Assembly: GCF_015711645.1 (NCBI RefSeq)
Contig: NZ_JABTEX010000004.1
Coordinates: forward strand, 372,001 to 436,000
DNA: 64,000 bases
From: Planomonospora sp. ID82291
Lineage (GTDB): Bacteria > Actinomycetota > Actinomycetes > Streptosporangiales > Streptosporangiaceae
Reading direction: 5' to 3'
The position numbers were made by a program, and so were the translations under genes. The notes beneath the pieces were generated by a model. That model was not told where the DNA came from. It worked only from the letters and a program-made list of their open reading frames with translations, and searched no databases. Shown piece after piece: positions 34,810 to 42,091 of this stretch. Positions within the stretch are counted from its first letter, which is position 1. Every line of letters starts with the position of its first letter.

Positions 34810-35693
34810 GCCGCTTTCAGTTCGTCGCCGACCACCGCGGCGCCTTCGGCGTCAAGCGGCTGTGCCGGGTGCTGGGGGTCTCGCGCTCGGGCTTCTACCG
34901 GTGGCAGAGCGCCGCTCCCGCGCGCGAAGCCCGCGCTGCGGCGGATGCCGCGCTGGCCGAGGAGATCAAGCAGATCCATGGTGAGTTCGACGGCACTTAC
35001 GGCAGTCCGCGCGTCACCGCCGAGCTGCGTGGCCAGGGCATGAGGATCAACCACAAGCGCGTCGAGCGCATCATGCGCCGGTTCGGCATCGTCGGGCTGC
35101 ACTTGCGCAAGAAGATCCGCACCACCGTCACCGAGCCGTCCGCGTCCAAGGCGCCCGATCTGATCAGCCGGGACTTCACCGCGCCCGCGCCGAACCAGCG
35201 CTATGTGGGTGACATCACCTACCTGCCCCTGGCCGACGGCGCGTTCCTGTACCTGGCGACCGTGCTCGACCTGCATTCACGCCGCCTGGCGGGTTGGTCG
35301 ATCGCTGATCACATGCGTACTGATCTGGTCGTTGATGCGCTGCGGGCCGCCGCTGCGACCCGGGACGGCCTGGACGGAGCGATCTTCCATTCCGATCATG
35401 GCAGTCAGTACACCTCGCACCGGTTCGCCGAGGTCTGCGCCGAGCTGGGGGTGCATCAGTCGATGGGAGCGGTTGGCAGCAGCGCCGACAACAGCGCTGC
35501 CGAGGCGTTCAACGCCTCGCTCAAGCGCGAGACCCTGCAGGGCGCCCGGTCATGGCCCTCGGCCTGTCAGGCCCGTCTGGAGGTCTTCCGGTGGATCACT
35601 CGATACAACACCCGAAGGAGACATTCCGCTCTCGGTCAGCTCAGCCCGATCGACTACGAGCAGACGTCCGATAAGGTGCTGCTCGCCGCATGA
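34806..35693 (+). CDS. IS3-family transposase OrfB (DDE integrase)
   Basis: A 295-residue catalytic subunit. An N-terminal HTH_21 segment (GFYRWQ...IHGEFDGTYGSPRVTAELRGQG) is followed by a retroviral-integrase-type core with the DDE residues in YVGDITYLP, FHSDHGSQYTS and AAEAFNASLKRE. It appears intact and ends 27 bp before the right end of the element, so the IS may still be mobile. Confidence 0.94.
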   Translation: MSRFQFVADHRGAFGVKRLCRVLGVSRSGFYRWQSAAPAREARAAADAALAEEIKQIHGEFDGTYGSPRVTAELRGQGMRINHKRVERIMRRFGIVGLHLRKKIRTTVTEPSASKAPDLISRDFTAPAPNQRYVGDITYLPLADGAFLYLATVLDLHSRRLAGWSIADHMRTDLVVDALRAAAATRDGLDGAIFHSDHGSQYTSHRFAEVCAELGVHQSMGAVGSSADNSAAEAFNASLKRETLQGARSWPSACQARLEVFRWITRYNTRRRHSALGQLSPIDYEQTSDKVLLAA

Positions 35694-37030
35694 CAGCCGG
35701 TGTCCACACTTCGGGGGGAACCCCCCGACGCGGTCGCCCGGCTGGTGGCCGACAAGGTCACCGCGACGCACGGGAAGATCTCGGCCAAGCGGCTGCTGCC
35801 GCTGGCGCAGGCGGCCGGCTACGGCGGCTCAGCGCGTAACTTCCGGCGGCTGGTCGCGAAGGCGAAGAAGGCCTGGAGGCAAGACAATCATCGCGGGCGG
35901 CGCCCGGCCATCTGGGCCCCGGGCGAGATGCTGGTCATCGACTGGGGCGACGCCGGAGGCGGGCTGCACGTGTTCTGCGCGGTGCTGGCCTGGTCGCGGG
36001 TGCGGTTCGTGCGGTTCGCCGACAACGAGCGCGCTGAGACCACCCTGGCGCTGCTGGCCGAGTGCTTCGAGACGCTCGGCGCCGTGCCCAAGGCGGTGCT
36101 GGCCGACCGGATGGGCTGCCTGAAGGGCGGCGTGGTCGCCAACAAGGTCGTCCCCACCGCCGACTACGTCCGCTTCGCCACCCACTACGCCTTCCGTCCC
36201 GACTGGTGCGAGGCCGCCGATCCCGAATCGAAGGGCATCGTGGAGAACCTGGTCGGCTACGCCAAGCGGGACCTGGTCGTCCCGCTGGAGCCGTTCGAGG
36301 ACCTGACGGTGGCCAACATCGCCGCCCGAGCGTGGTGCGCCGAGGTCAACGGCGTGACGCATTCGGAGATCTGCGCCGTCCCGGTCGAGCGGCTGGCCAC
36401 CGAGCGGCAGGTGATGGGCGCGCTGCCGTCGCTGCGTCCGGTGATCGGCAAGGCGCCGCTCACGCGCAAGGTGGACAAGCTGTCGTGCGTGCGCTTCGGC
36501 TCGGCCCGCTACTCGGTGCCCACCCGGCTGATCGGTGCTCGTGTCGCGGTGGTCGAGGCCGATGGGCGGCTGCTGGTGACCGACCTGGCCACCGGCGAGA
36601 TCGTCGCTGAGCACGCGCCGGTCGCGCCCGGTGAGGCGGCGGTCTGTGATGAGCACTACGGCGGGCCCCGGCCCGCGCCGCGTCGCGCCGCCCGGCCCCG
36701 CACCCCGGCGGAGAAGGCGTTCCTGCAGCTGGGCCCGGTCGCCGAGGCGTGGTTGAGCGGCTCGGCCGCCTCGGGCAACACCCGTCTGGCCGCCGACCTG
36801 GTCGAGCTGGCCGCCCTCGGCGCGGCGCACGGGGACGCCGCCCTGGTGGCCGCGCTGGAGCGCGCCGCGTGCTTTCGCCGCTGGCGGGCCGAGGACGTGC
36901 GCTCGATCCTGGCGGCCGGGGCCGGCGTCCCGCAGCCGACCGCTGCCGGGCAGGCACTGGTGATGGCCCTGCCCGCCGTCCCGACCCGGTCGCTGGCCGA
37001 CTACGCCCTGGAGCGGATCGGAGAGGCCGG

Positions 37031-37810
37031 ATGAGCGCGCCCGCCGTTCCCGCGCTGCCCGGCGACCTGGACGCCGCCCTGCGCCGCCTGAAGCTGGCCG
37101 CCATGCGCCGTCTGGCGCCCGAGCTGCTCGTCACCGCGCGCACGCAGCGCTGGAATCCCGAGGAGTTCCTGCGCACGCTGCTGGAGGCCGAGCTGACCGC
37201 ACGGGATGCCTCCAACGTCCGCACCCGGATGAAGGCCGCCGCCTTCCCGGTGATCAAGACGATCGAGGAGTTCGACGTGGCCGGCTCCTGCATCCCGCGT
37301 GCGACGTTCGACTACCTGGCCTCGCTGGAGTGGATCCGCGCGAGCGAGAATTACTGCGCCATCGGCCCGGCGGGCACGGGCAAGTCCCACAGCCTGGTCG
37401 CCTTCGGCGTCGCGGCCGTCCAGGCCGGGCACAAGGTGCGCTACTTCACTGCGGCCGAGCTGGTCGAGACGCTCTATCGGGGCCTGGCCGACAACTCCGT
37501 CGGCCGCGTCATCGACAACCTGCTCCGCAACGACCTGGTGATCATCGACGAGGTGGGGTTCGCCCCGCTGGACGATACCGGCGCGCAGCTGTTGTTCCGG
37601 TTCGTGGCCGCCGCCTACGAACGTCGTGCGCTCGGTATCGGCTCGCACTGGCCCTTCGACCAGTGGGGTCGTTTCCTGCCCGAGCACACCACCGCCGTCA
37701 GCCTGCTGGACCGGCTCTTGCATCACAGCGTCGTCGTGGTCACCGAGGGCGAGTCCTTCCGCATGAAACAGGCACGAACCCGGACAGGCGGGCGCCCGGC
37801 CAAGAAGTAG
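37031..37810 (+). CDS. istB: IS21 helper ATPase IstB
   Basis: A 259-residue AAA+ ATPase that stimulates IstA in target selection. Walker A is GPAGTGKSH (here with Ser after Lys), Walker B LVIIDEVGF, and the family's N-terminal helical region (RRLKLAAMRRLAPELL) precedes them. It appears intact, and its ATG overlaps the istA stop. Without intact istA it is probably non-functional in transposition unless another copy supplies IstA. Confidence 0.94.
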   Translation: MSAPAVPALPGDLDAALRRLKLAAMRRLAPELLVTARTQRWNPEEFLRTLLEAELTARDASNVRTRMKAAAFPVIKTIEEFDVAGSCIPRATFDYLASLEWIRASENYCAIGPAGTGKSHSLVAFGVAAVQAGHKVRYFTAAELVETLYRGLADNSVGRVIDNLLRNDLVIIDEVGFAPLDDTGAQLLFRFVAAAYERRALGIGSHWPFDQWGRFLPEHTTAVSLLDRLLHHSVVVVTEGESFRMKQARTRTGGRPAKK

Positions 37811-37869
37811 TCAACTTCAACGGGATGGGGACCTCGACCCGGCCACCAGCGGCGACACGCACTTGGCCG

Positions 37870-37989
37870 TTGACACTCTGCACAGTACTTCTCGCAGATG
37901 TCGCGCTGGCGCTGCGGGCTCGTCGTCGTGTCCGTCATGTTGGACAGGCGGATCACGATCAAGGCTCGGTTGCCGTTCGTGCTGCTCAT
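37870..37989 (-). pseudogene. 5' stub of a large serine recombinase (integrase)
   Basis: From ATG 37989 on the minus strand, about 40 codons read like the start of a serine integrase: ALIVIRLSNMTDTTTSPQRQ contains the nucleophile-bearing RLS motif followed by the conserved T-SPxRQ segment, then ICEKYCAE. Homology stops at the right end of the IS21-family element, where the remainder (about 400 or more residues) has been lost. It lies about 110 bp inside the right boundary of the integrative element, the normal place for an integrase. Confidence 0.8.
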
Positions 37990-38109
37990 CACGGCGGATC
38001 GTAGAGCCTGCTTGCGTGGGGGCAACGGTTCTCCTGTGTTCGTCCCCTGATCATCCGAATCGGGGAGACCCTACGCGACGGGTGATCCATCGCAAAGCGG
38101 AACACGGAC

Positions 38110-38235
38110 GAGCCCAGGGCGCTGGACTACAACATGGAGTACAACCCGCCGGGGCTGTACCGGCCCGACGCGTTCCGCTCCTCCGACCACGACCCCGTGG
38201 TCATCGGCCTGACCCTGCCGGGCGGCAGGGGCTGA
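38110..38235 (+). pseudogene. displaced native 3' end of the ExeM-like nuclease gene
   Basis: In frame from GAG at 38110, the 40 codons after the Glu encode the family-typical tail (LDYNMEYN, YRPDAFRSSDHDPVVIGL) ending GLTLPGGRG and TGA at 38235. It equals in length the tail now fused to the nuclease at 33701 and is the sequence that would follow WHINADE in an uninterrupted gene. It has no start signal and is followed by the gene's likely old terminator at 38264-38291. Confidence 0.9.
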
Positions 38236-38263
38236 GCGGACGTCCGAACGCCCGGGTGCCGTC

Positions 38264-38291
38264 CCCGCGGGGCCGGTGGCGGCCCCGCGGG
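38264..38291 (+). terminator. original nuclease-gene terminator
   Basis: A perfect 11-bp stem (38264-38274 with 38281-38291, CCCGCGGGGCC) and a 6-nt loop, 29 bp after the displaced nuclease stop. It also insulates the trxA promoter. Confidence 0.7.
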
Positions 38292-38324
38292 CGGGCGACC
38301 GGTTTCCCGGGGGCGCGGGGGGAT

Positions 38325-38350
38325 GGAATGCTCAGCGCGGGTATGCGGTT
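38325..38350 (+). promoter_or_regulatory. SigR-type promoter of trxA
   Basis: GGAAT at 38325-38329, exactly 18 bp, then GTT at 38348-38350 match the SigR/SigH-type consensus GGGAAT-N18/19-GTT. The -10 is 39 bp upstream of the thioredoxin start. Thioredoxin genes are classical SigR targets in actinomycetes, so disulfide-stress induction is expected. Confidence 0.85.
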
Positions 38351-38389
38351 ATGCGAGCCGTACAGACGCAGACACAAGAGGAGCCAGTG

Positions 38390-38761
38390 GTGGCGACCAT
38401 CGAGGTAACCGAGAAGAACTTCAACGAGATCGCCGACCAGGGGATCGTCCTGCTGGACTTCTGGGCGGCCTGGTGCGGGCCCTGCCGCACGTTCGGCCCC
38501 ATCTTCGAGAAGGCCTCCGAGAAGCACGGCGACATCACGTTCGGCAAGATCGACACCGAGGCGGAGCAGGCGCTGGCACAGGGCTTCGACATCACCTCGA
38601 TCCCCACGATCATGGCCATCCGCGACGGCATCGTCGTCTTCGCCCAGCCCGGCGCGCTGCCCGCCCCGGCGCTGGAGGACCTGATCACCCAGGTCAAGGC
38701 GCTCGACATGGACGAGATCCGGGCCGAGCTCGCCAGCGAGCTGGGCGCCCAGCAGAACTGA
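38390..38761 (+). CDS. trxA: thioredoxin
   Basis: A 123-residue cytoplasmic thioredoxin with FWAAWCGPC (C29, C32) and the cis-Pro loop ITSIPTI. The start at GTG 38390 is favoured over 38387 because it lies 7 bp from AGAGGAG. The C-terminus is slightly extended (LDMDEIRAELASELGAQQ). It reduces protein disulfides, recharged by thioredoxin reductase encoded elsewhere. The SigR-type promoter upstream makes it part of the thiol-stress response. Confidence 0.96.
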   Translation: MATIEVTEKNFNEIADQGIVLLDFWAAWCGPCRTFGPIFEKASEKHGDITFGKIDTEAEQALAQGFDITSIPTIMAIRDGIVVFAQPGALPAPALEDLITQVKALDMDEIRAELASELGAQQN

Positions 38762-38846
38762 CGGCCGGCGGCGGGCGCCCGCCCCGGGGGCCCGGCGGTG
38801 ACGTCGGAGTCGGGCCGGTGCTCCGGGGCGGGACGACGCCGGTGCG

Positions 38847-40184
38847 TCAGACCGACCGGTAGAGCTCCGCCACGCGGAAGGCGAGGTCCAGCGACTGGCT
38901 CCGGTTCAGGCGCGGGTCGCAGGCCGTCTCGTAGCGCAGCGCCAGGTCGCCCTCGGCGATCTCGTGGCCGCCGCCCACGCACTCGGTGACGTCGTCGCCG
39001 GTGAACTCGATGTGGATGCCGCCCGGGTGCGTGCCGAGCGCGCGGTGCACCTCGAAGAAGCCGACCACCTCGTCCAGCACGTCGTCCAGCCGGCGGGTCT
39101 TGTGGCCGCTGGGCGCCTCGAAGGTGTTGCCGTGCATCGGGTCGCAGATCCAGGCCACCTGGGCGCCGCTCGCGGTGACCTTCTCCACCAGCTCGGGCAG
39201 GTGCTCGCGGATCTTCGACGCGCCCATCCGGGTGATGAACGTCAGCCGGCCCGGCTCGTTGTCCGGGTTGAGCTTCTCGATCAGGGTGAGGGCCTCCTCG
39301 ACCGTGGTGGTCGGGCCGAGCTTCACGCCGATCGGGTTGCGGATGCTCGCGAAGAACGCGACGTGCGCGCTGTCGAGCTGGCGGGTGCGCTCGCCGATCC
39401 AGACCATGTGCGCCGAGACGTCGTACGGCAGGCCGGTCCGGGAGTCGATCCGGGTGAGCGCCTGGTCGTAGTCGAGGATGAGCGCCTCGTGCGAGGAGTA
39501 GAACTCGACCGTGTGGAACTCCTCCGGGTCGGCCCCGCAGGCGTGCATGAAGGCCAGCGCCTGGTCGATCCCGCGGGCGAGCTGCTCGTAGCGCTTGCCG
39601 GCCGGGGACTCCGCCACGAAGTCCTGATTCCAGGCGTGCACCTGGCGCAGGTCGGCGTAGCCGCCCTTGGTGAAGGCCCGGACCAGGTTCAGCGTCACCG
39701 CCGAGGAGTGGTAGGCGCGCAGCAGCCGCCAGGGGTCGGGGGTGCGGGACTCGGGGGTGAAGTCGAGCCCGTTGACCATGTCGCCGCGGTAGGCGGGCAG
39801 CTCCACGCCGCCGCGGACCTCGGTGCCCTTCGATCTCGGCTTGGCGAACTGCCCGGCCATGCGGCCGATCTTCACCACGGGCACCTTCGCCGCGTAGGTG
39901 AGGACGATGGCCATCTGCAGCAGGGTCTTCAGCTTGTTGCGCACGTCGTCGGCGGTGGCTCCGGCGAAGGTCTCGGCGCAGTCTCCGCCCTGGAGCACGA
40001 AGGCCTCGCCCCGTGCCACCGCCGCCAGGTGCGCCTTGAGGCTGTCGCACTCTCCGGCGAACACCAGGGGAGGCAGCCCCTCGAGCTCGGCGACGACCTT
40101 CTTCAGCTCGTCGCGGTCGGGCCATTCGGGCTGCTGAGCCGCGGGCAGCCGCCGCCAGGAATCCAGGTTGATGCTCACGCCCAC
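38847..40184 (-). CDS. class II 3-deoxy-7-phosphoheptulonate (DAHP) synthase
   Basis: A 445-residue type II DAHP synthase condensing PEP and erythrose-4-phosphate, the first step of the shikimate pathway. Diagnostic stretches are FVLQGGDCAETFAG, KIGRMAGQFAKPRS, ESRTPDP, WIGERTRQLDSAHV, RNPIGVKLGP and the C-terminal CDPMHGNTF/GGIHIEFTGDDVTECVGG. Length equals the plant/actinobacterial class. Start is GTG 40184 or the GTG two codons later. It begins 4 bp after an FAD monooxygenase gene, an unusual pairing that suggests a dedicated aromatic-supply operon. Confidence 0.97.
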   Translation of the reverse strand: MGVSINLDSWRRLPAAQQPEWPDRDELKKVVAELEGLPPLVFAGECDSLKAHLAAVARGEAFVLQGGDCAETFAGATADDVRNKLKTLLQMAIVLTYAAKVPVVKIGRMAGQFAKPRSKGTEVRGGVELPAYRGDMVNGLDFTPESRTPDPWRLLRAYHSSAVTLNLVRAFTKGGYADLRQVHAWNQDFVAESPAGKRYEQLARGIDQALAFMHACGADPEEFHTVEFYSSHEALILDYDQALTRIDSRTGLPYDVSAHMVWIGERTRQLDSAHVAFFASIRNPIGVKLGPTTTVEEALTLIEKLNPDNEPGRLTFITRMGASKIREHLPELVEKVTASGAQVAWICDPMHGNTFEAPSGHKTRRLDDVLDEVVGFFEVHRALGTHPGGIHIEFTGDDVTECVGGGHEIAEGDLALRYETACDPRLNRSQSLDLAFRVAELYRSV

Positions 40185-40188
40185 CAGG

Positions 40189-41466
40189 CTATTGCAAGCG
40201 GTCGGGCGGACCGGCCGTAATGTCCACGGACTGAGAAGGTCTTTCCCCCTGGTGAGACACCGCCGGGGTCCTCACGTGCTCGGCGAGCACGCCCATGCCG
40301 ATGAAACGGCGGGCCGCGGCGCCGATCAGCGGGAGGCGGGCCAGCGCGGGAATCCGTACCGGCCGGGCGGGTTCCGACAGGGCGGGCCGTATCACCCGGT
40401 TCTGGACGAGGCGCTGGGCGAACTGGGTGACCGCCGTCGGCGGGGTGCGCCGCCGCTGCACCCGGGCGAGCAGCGACTCGGGGATCTCGCCCCCGGCCAG
40501 CAGCGGCCCCGCCAGCAGGTTCGCGGCGGCGACCGCGTCCTGCACGGCCAGGTTGATGCCGACGCCGAAGACCGGGGACATGGCGTGCGCGGCGTCGCCG
40601 ATGACCAGCAGGCCGGGCCGGTGCCAGCGGCGCAGCCGGTTGAGCGCCACCGACAGCACGCTGACGTCGTCGAAGTCCTCGATCAGGCCGACGCGGCCGG
40701 CCAGGTACGGCAGCATCGCGGCGACCGGCCGGCGGAGCGCGTCGATCCCCCGCTCCCGCAGGGCGTCGAAGCCGCCCTTGGGGATGACGTAGGCGAGCTG
40801 CCAGTAGGTCCCGCGGTCGATCGAGACCATCAGGTGGCCGGTGGAGGCCCGCAGGAAGGTCTCGTCGGGGTCGGACGGCTCGCGGGGCAGCCGGAACCAC
40901 AGGACGTCCATCGGCGCGCCGTACTCGGCGGGGACCAGCCCGGCGGCCCGGCGCACGTCGGAGCGTCGGCCGTCGGCGGCGACGGTGAGGACCGCCCGGA
41001 GCTCGTGCTCGCCCCCCGGGTCGCGGTAGCGGACCCCGCGCACCGCGTTCCCCTCCCGGATCACGCCGGTGACCTCCGCGTTCATGACGAGCTCGAACCC
41101 GGGGTACCGGGCGGCCGCGGAGGTGACCAGGTCGAGGAAGTCCCACTGCGGGACGAACGCGATGTAGCGGTAGGGGCCCTTCAGCCGGGACAGGTCGGCG
41201 ACCGGGACCGCGGCGTCGTCGGTCCTGACCGTCAGCCGGTACGCCTTGCGGTGCGGGATCCGGTGGAACTCCTCCGCCAGGCCGAGCTCGTCGAGGATCT
41301 GCAGGGTCGAGGGATGGACGGTGTCGCCCCGGAAGTCGCGCAGGAAGTCGGCGTGCTTCTCCAGCAGTGTCACCCGGACGCCGGAGCGGGCCAGCAGGAG
41401 GGCGAGCATCGCCCCCGCCGGGCCGCCCCCGGCGATCACGCACGTGGTCCGGTTCGTTCGGCTCAT
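40189..41466 (-). CDS. FAD-dependent aromatic-type monooxygenase
   Basis: A 425-residue flavoprotein of the PHBH/UbiH-like group: dinucleotide fold VIAGGGPAGAMLALLLARSG at the N-terminus, the mid-protein DG-type motif (TVAADGRRSDVRRAAGL) and the ribityl-binding GDAAHAMSPVFGVGINLAVQDA. These enzymes hydroxylate or epoxidise aromatic and polyketide substrates with NAD(P)H and O2. It is first in a two-gene unit with DAHP synthase, so its substrate may derive from the shikimate pathway; this is inference. The ATG is preceded by GGTGATG. Confidence 0.9.
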   Translation of the reverse strand: MSRTNRTTCVIAGGGPAGAMLALLLARSGVRVTLLEKHADFLRDFRGDTVHPSTLQILDELGLAEEFHRIPHRKAYRLTVRTDDAAVPVADLSRLKGPYRYIAFVPQWDFLDLVTSAAARYPGFELVMNAEVTGVIREGNAVRGVRYRDPGGEHELRAVLTVAADGRRSDVRRAAGLVPAEYGAPMDVLWFRLPREPSDPDETFLRASTGHLMVSIDRGTYWQLAYVIPKGGFDALRERGIDALRRPVAAMLPYLAGRVGLIEDFDDVSVLSVALNRLRRWHRPGLLVIGDAAHAMSPVFGVGINLAVQDAVAAANLLAGPLLAGGEIPESLLARVQRRRTPPTAVTQFAQRLVQNRVIRPALSEPARPVRIPALARLPLIGAAARRFIGMGVLAEHVRTPAVSHQGERPSQSVDITAGPPDRLQ

Positions 41467-41640
41467 AATTCATCACCCATTGAAATTGTCGCACGGGTCG
41501 CGTCCGCAGGGAAGGGGGGATCCTGTGTCCCGGCCCGCAGGTCCGCCGGCTCATGGAGATGCCGGATCGTACGGATAGTCGGTTACACCTGGTTACGAGG
41601 GGGTAACGCTAAGAACGAACCGTCATCGGGGGGATGAGAA

Positions 41641-41937
41641 ATGATCAGCATGCTTCACAGGATGGGTGTGAAGTCCGGCATGATGTACAGCGCCGGGATA
41701 GCGTCGATCGGCCTGTCGTTCGCGACGTGGTGGGCCTCGAAGAACAAGGAGAACGCGGGCCTCGACCGGGCGGACCGCTGGGGCATCTTCGTGGGCGAGT
41801 GGGCGCCGACCTTCTTCGCCATGGGAGTCGCGCTCCGCATCGAGGAGACGCACCGCGACCTTTCGCAGAGCGGTGAGCGCGAGATGCTCGACGGCACCTA
41901 CGCCGAGAGCAGGATGCCCTCGCACGCCAGGGTCTGA
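41641..41937 (+). CDS. small membrane protein, function unknown
   Basis: A 98-residue protein with two hydrophobic segments (about 12-32 and 48-68) and a charged C-terminal tail (RIEETHRDLSQSGEREM). The opening MISMLHRMGVKSGMMYSAGIASIGLSF is typical of a conserved actinomycete protein without assigned function. It is divergent from the FAD monooxygenase and ends at a perfect terminator, so it is expressed alone. An inverted repeat GTTAC-N6-GTAAC lies about 40 bp upstream. Confidence 0.75.
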   Translation: MISMLHRMGVKSGMMYSAGIASIGLSFATWWASKNKENAGLDRADRWGIFVGEWAPTFFAMGVALRIEETHRDLSQSGEREMLDGTYAESRMPSHARV

Positions 41938-41960
41938 GTCTCGGCGGCGGATACCGGCGG

Positions 41961-41994
41961 GCGGGCCGTCCCCTCCTCGGAGGGGACGGCCCGC
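41961..41994. terminator. 15-bp perfect hairpin
   Basis: Arms 41961-41975 and 41980-41994 pair perfectly around a CTCG loop. It lies between the small membrane protein gene and the convergent phosphotransferase gene and can serve both. Confidence 0.88.
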
Positions 41995-42091
41995 TCCTGC
42001 GTCCGCCCCCGGCGGCCGGGGTCCGGGACCGTCTGCGTTCCGGGACCGTCTGCGTTCCGGGGCGCGTCCGGGGTGTCAGGGGCGGGACGGT

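Larger units (their letters stand above)
34419..35720 (+). mobile_element. IS3-family insertion sequence, complete
   Basis: A 1302-bp element bounded by a perfect 22-bp inverted repeat (34419-34440 and 35699-35720, outer bases TTCCCCCCGAAG, inner TGTGGACACC). It carries intact orfA and orfB. It disrupts istA of the surrounding IS21-family element, so it arrived later. Flanks are C-rich and no clear target duplication can be defined. Confidence 0.9.
34241..37034 (+). pseudogene. istA: IS21 transposase IstA, split by the IS3-family element
   Basis: The N-terminal part (34241-34418; MKSSGEVMDIIAAYREVGTY, GTTHKTVKRIID: HTH) ends at EHNYEG. The remainder resumes after the IS3 element at about 35721 (DAVARLVADKV, RISAKRLLP-like, then the DDE integrase core with VIDWGDAGGG and PESKGIVENLVGYAKRDL) and runs to 37034. 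Joined, the two parts would give about 496 residues, a normal IstA. A GTG in the IS3 end could still start a truncated product lacking the DNA-binding part. The stop overlaps istB (ATGA). Confidence 0.88.
34080..37857 (+). mobile_element. IS21-family element (interrupted)
   Basis: Ends are marked by an imperfect inverted repeat: GCCGC-A-GGTGGCCGGGTT at 34082 onward and its complement at about 37831-37856, with a second related repeat internal to the left end (34103-34131), as usual for IS21 termini. Minus the 1302-bp IS3 insertion it is about 2.5 kb, normal for the family. It carries istA (split) and istB. I find no target duplication: the left flank is the small element gene and the right flank is the recombinase stub, which suggests deletion of intervening DNA. 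An additional 13-bp inverted repeat (34177-34189 with 34213-34225) precedes istA. Confidence 0.8.
33567..38112. mobile_element. decayed serine-recombinase integrative element inserted in the nuclease gene
   Basis: The boundaries are two related 12-bp sequences, AACGCCGATGAG (33567-33578) and AACACGGACGAG (38101-38112), 9 of 12 identical, both encoding N-x-D-E of the nuclease. Between them lie a replacement nuclease 3' end, one small gene, an IS21-family element carrying an IS3-family element, and the 5' stub of a large serine recombinase reading inward from the right end. Serine integrases usually keep their attachment site beside the integrase 5' end, as here. The element would restore its target gene on insertion. 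The interior appears lost by IS21-associated deletion. Confidence 0.75.

Noticed and set aside
34415-35730. Target-site duplication of the IS3-family element
   Set aside because: Flanks are C-rich and no 3- or 4-bp identical pair consistent with the istA reading frame could be defined.
33567-38112. tRNA-gene attachment site for the integrative element
   Set aside because: No tRNA sequence is present at either boundary; the boundaries lie in the nuclease coding sequence.
41593-41608. GTTAC-N6-GTAAC inverted repeat as a shared operator with the MFS/CGNR site
   Set aside because: Arms and spacing differ from TAACC-N9-GGTTA, and no regulator is adjacent, so a link is not supported.
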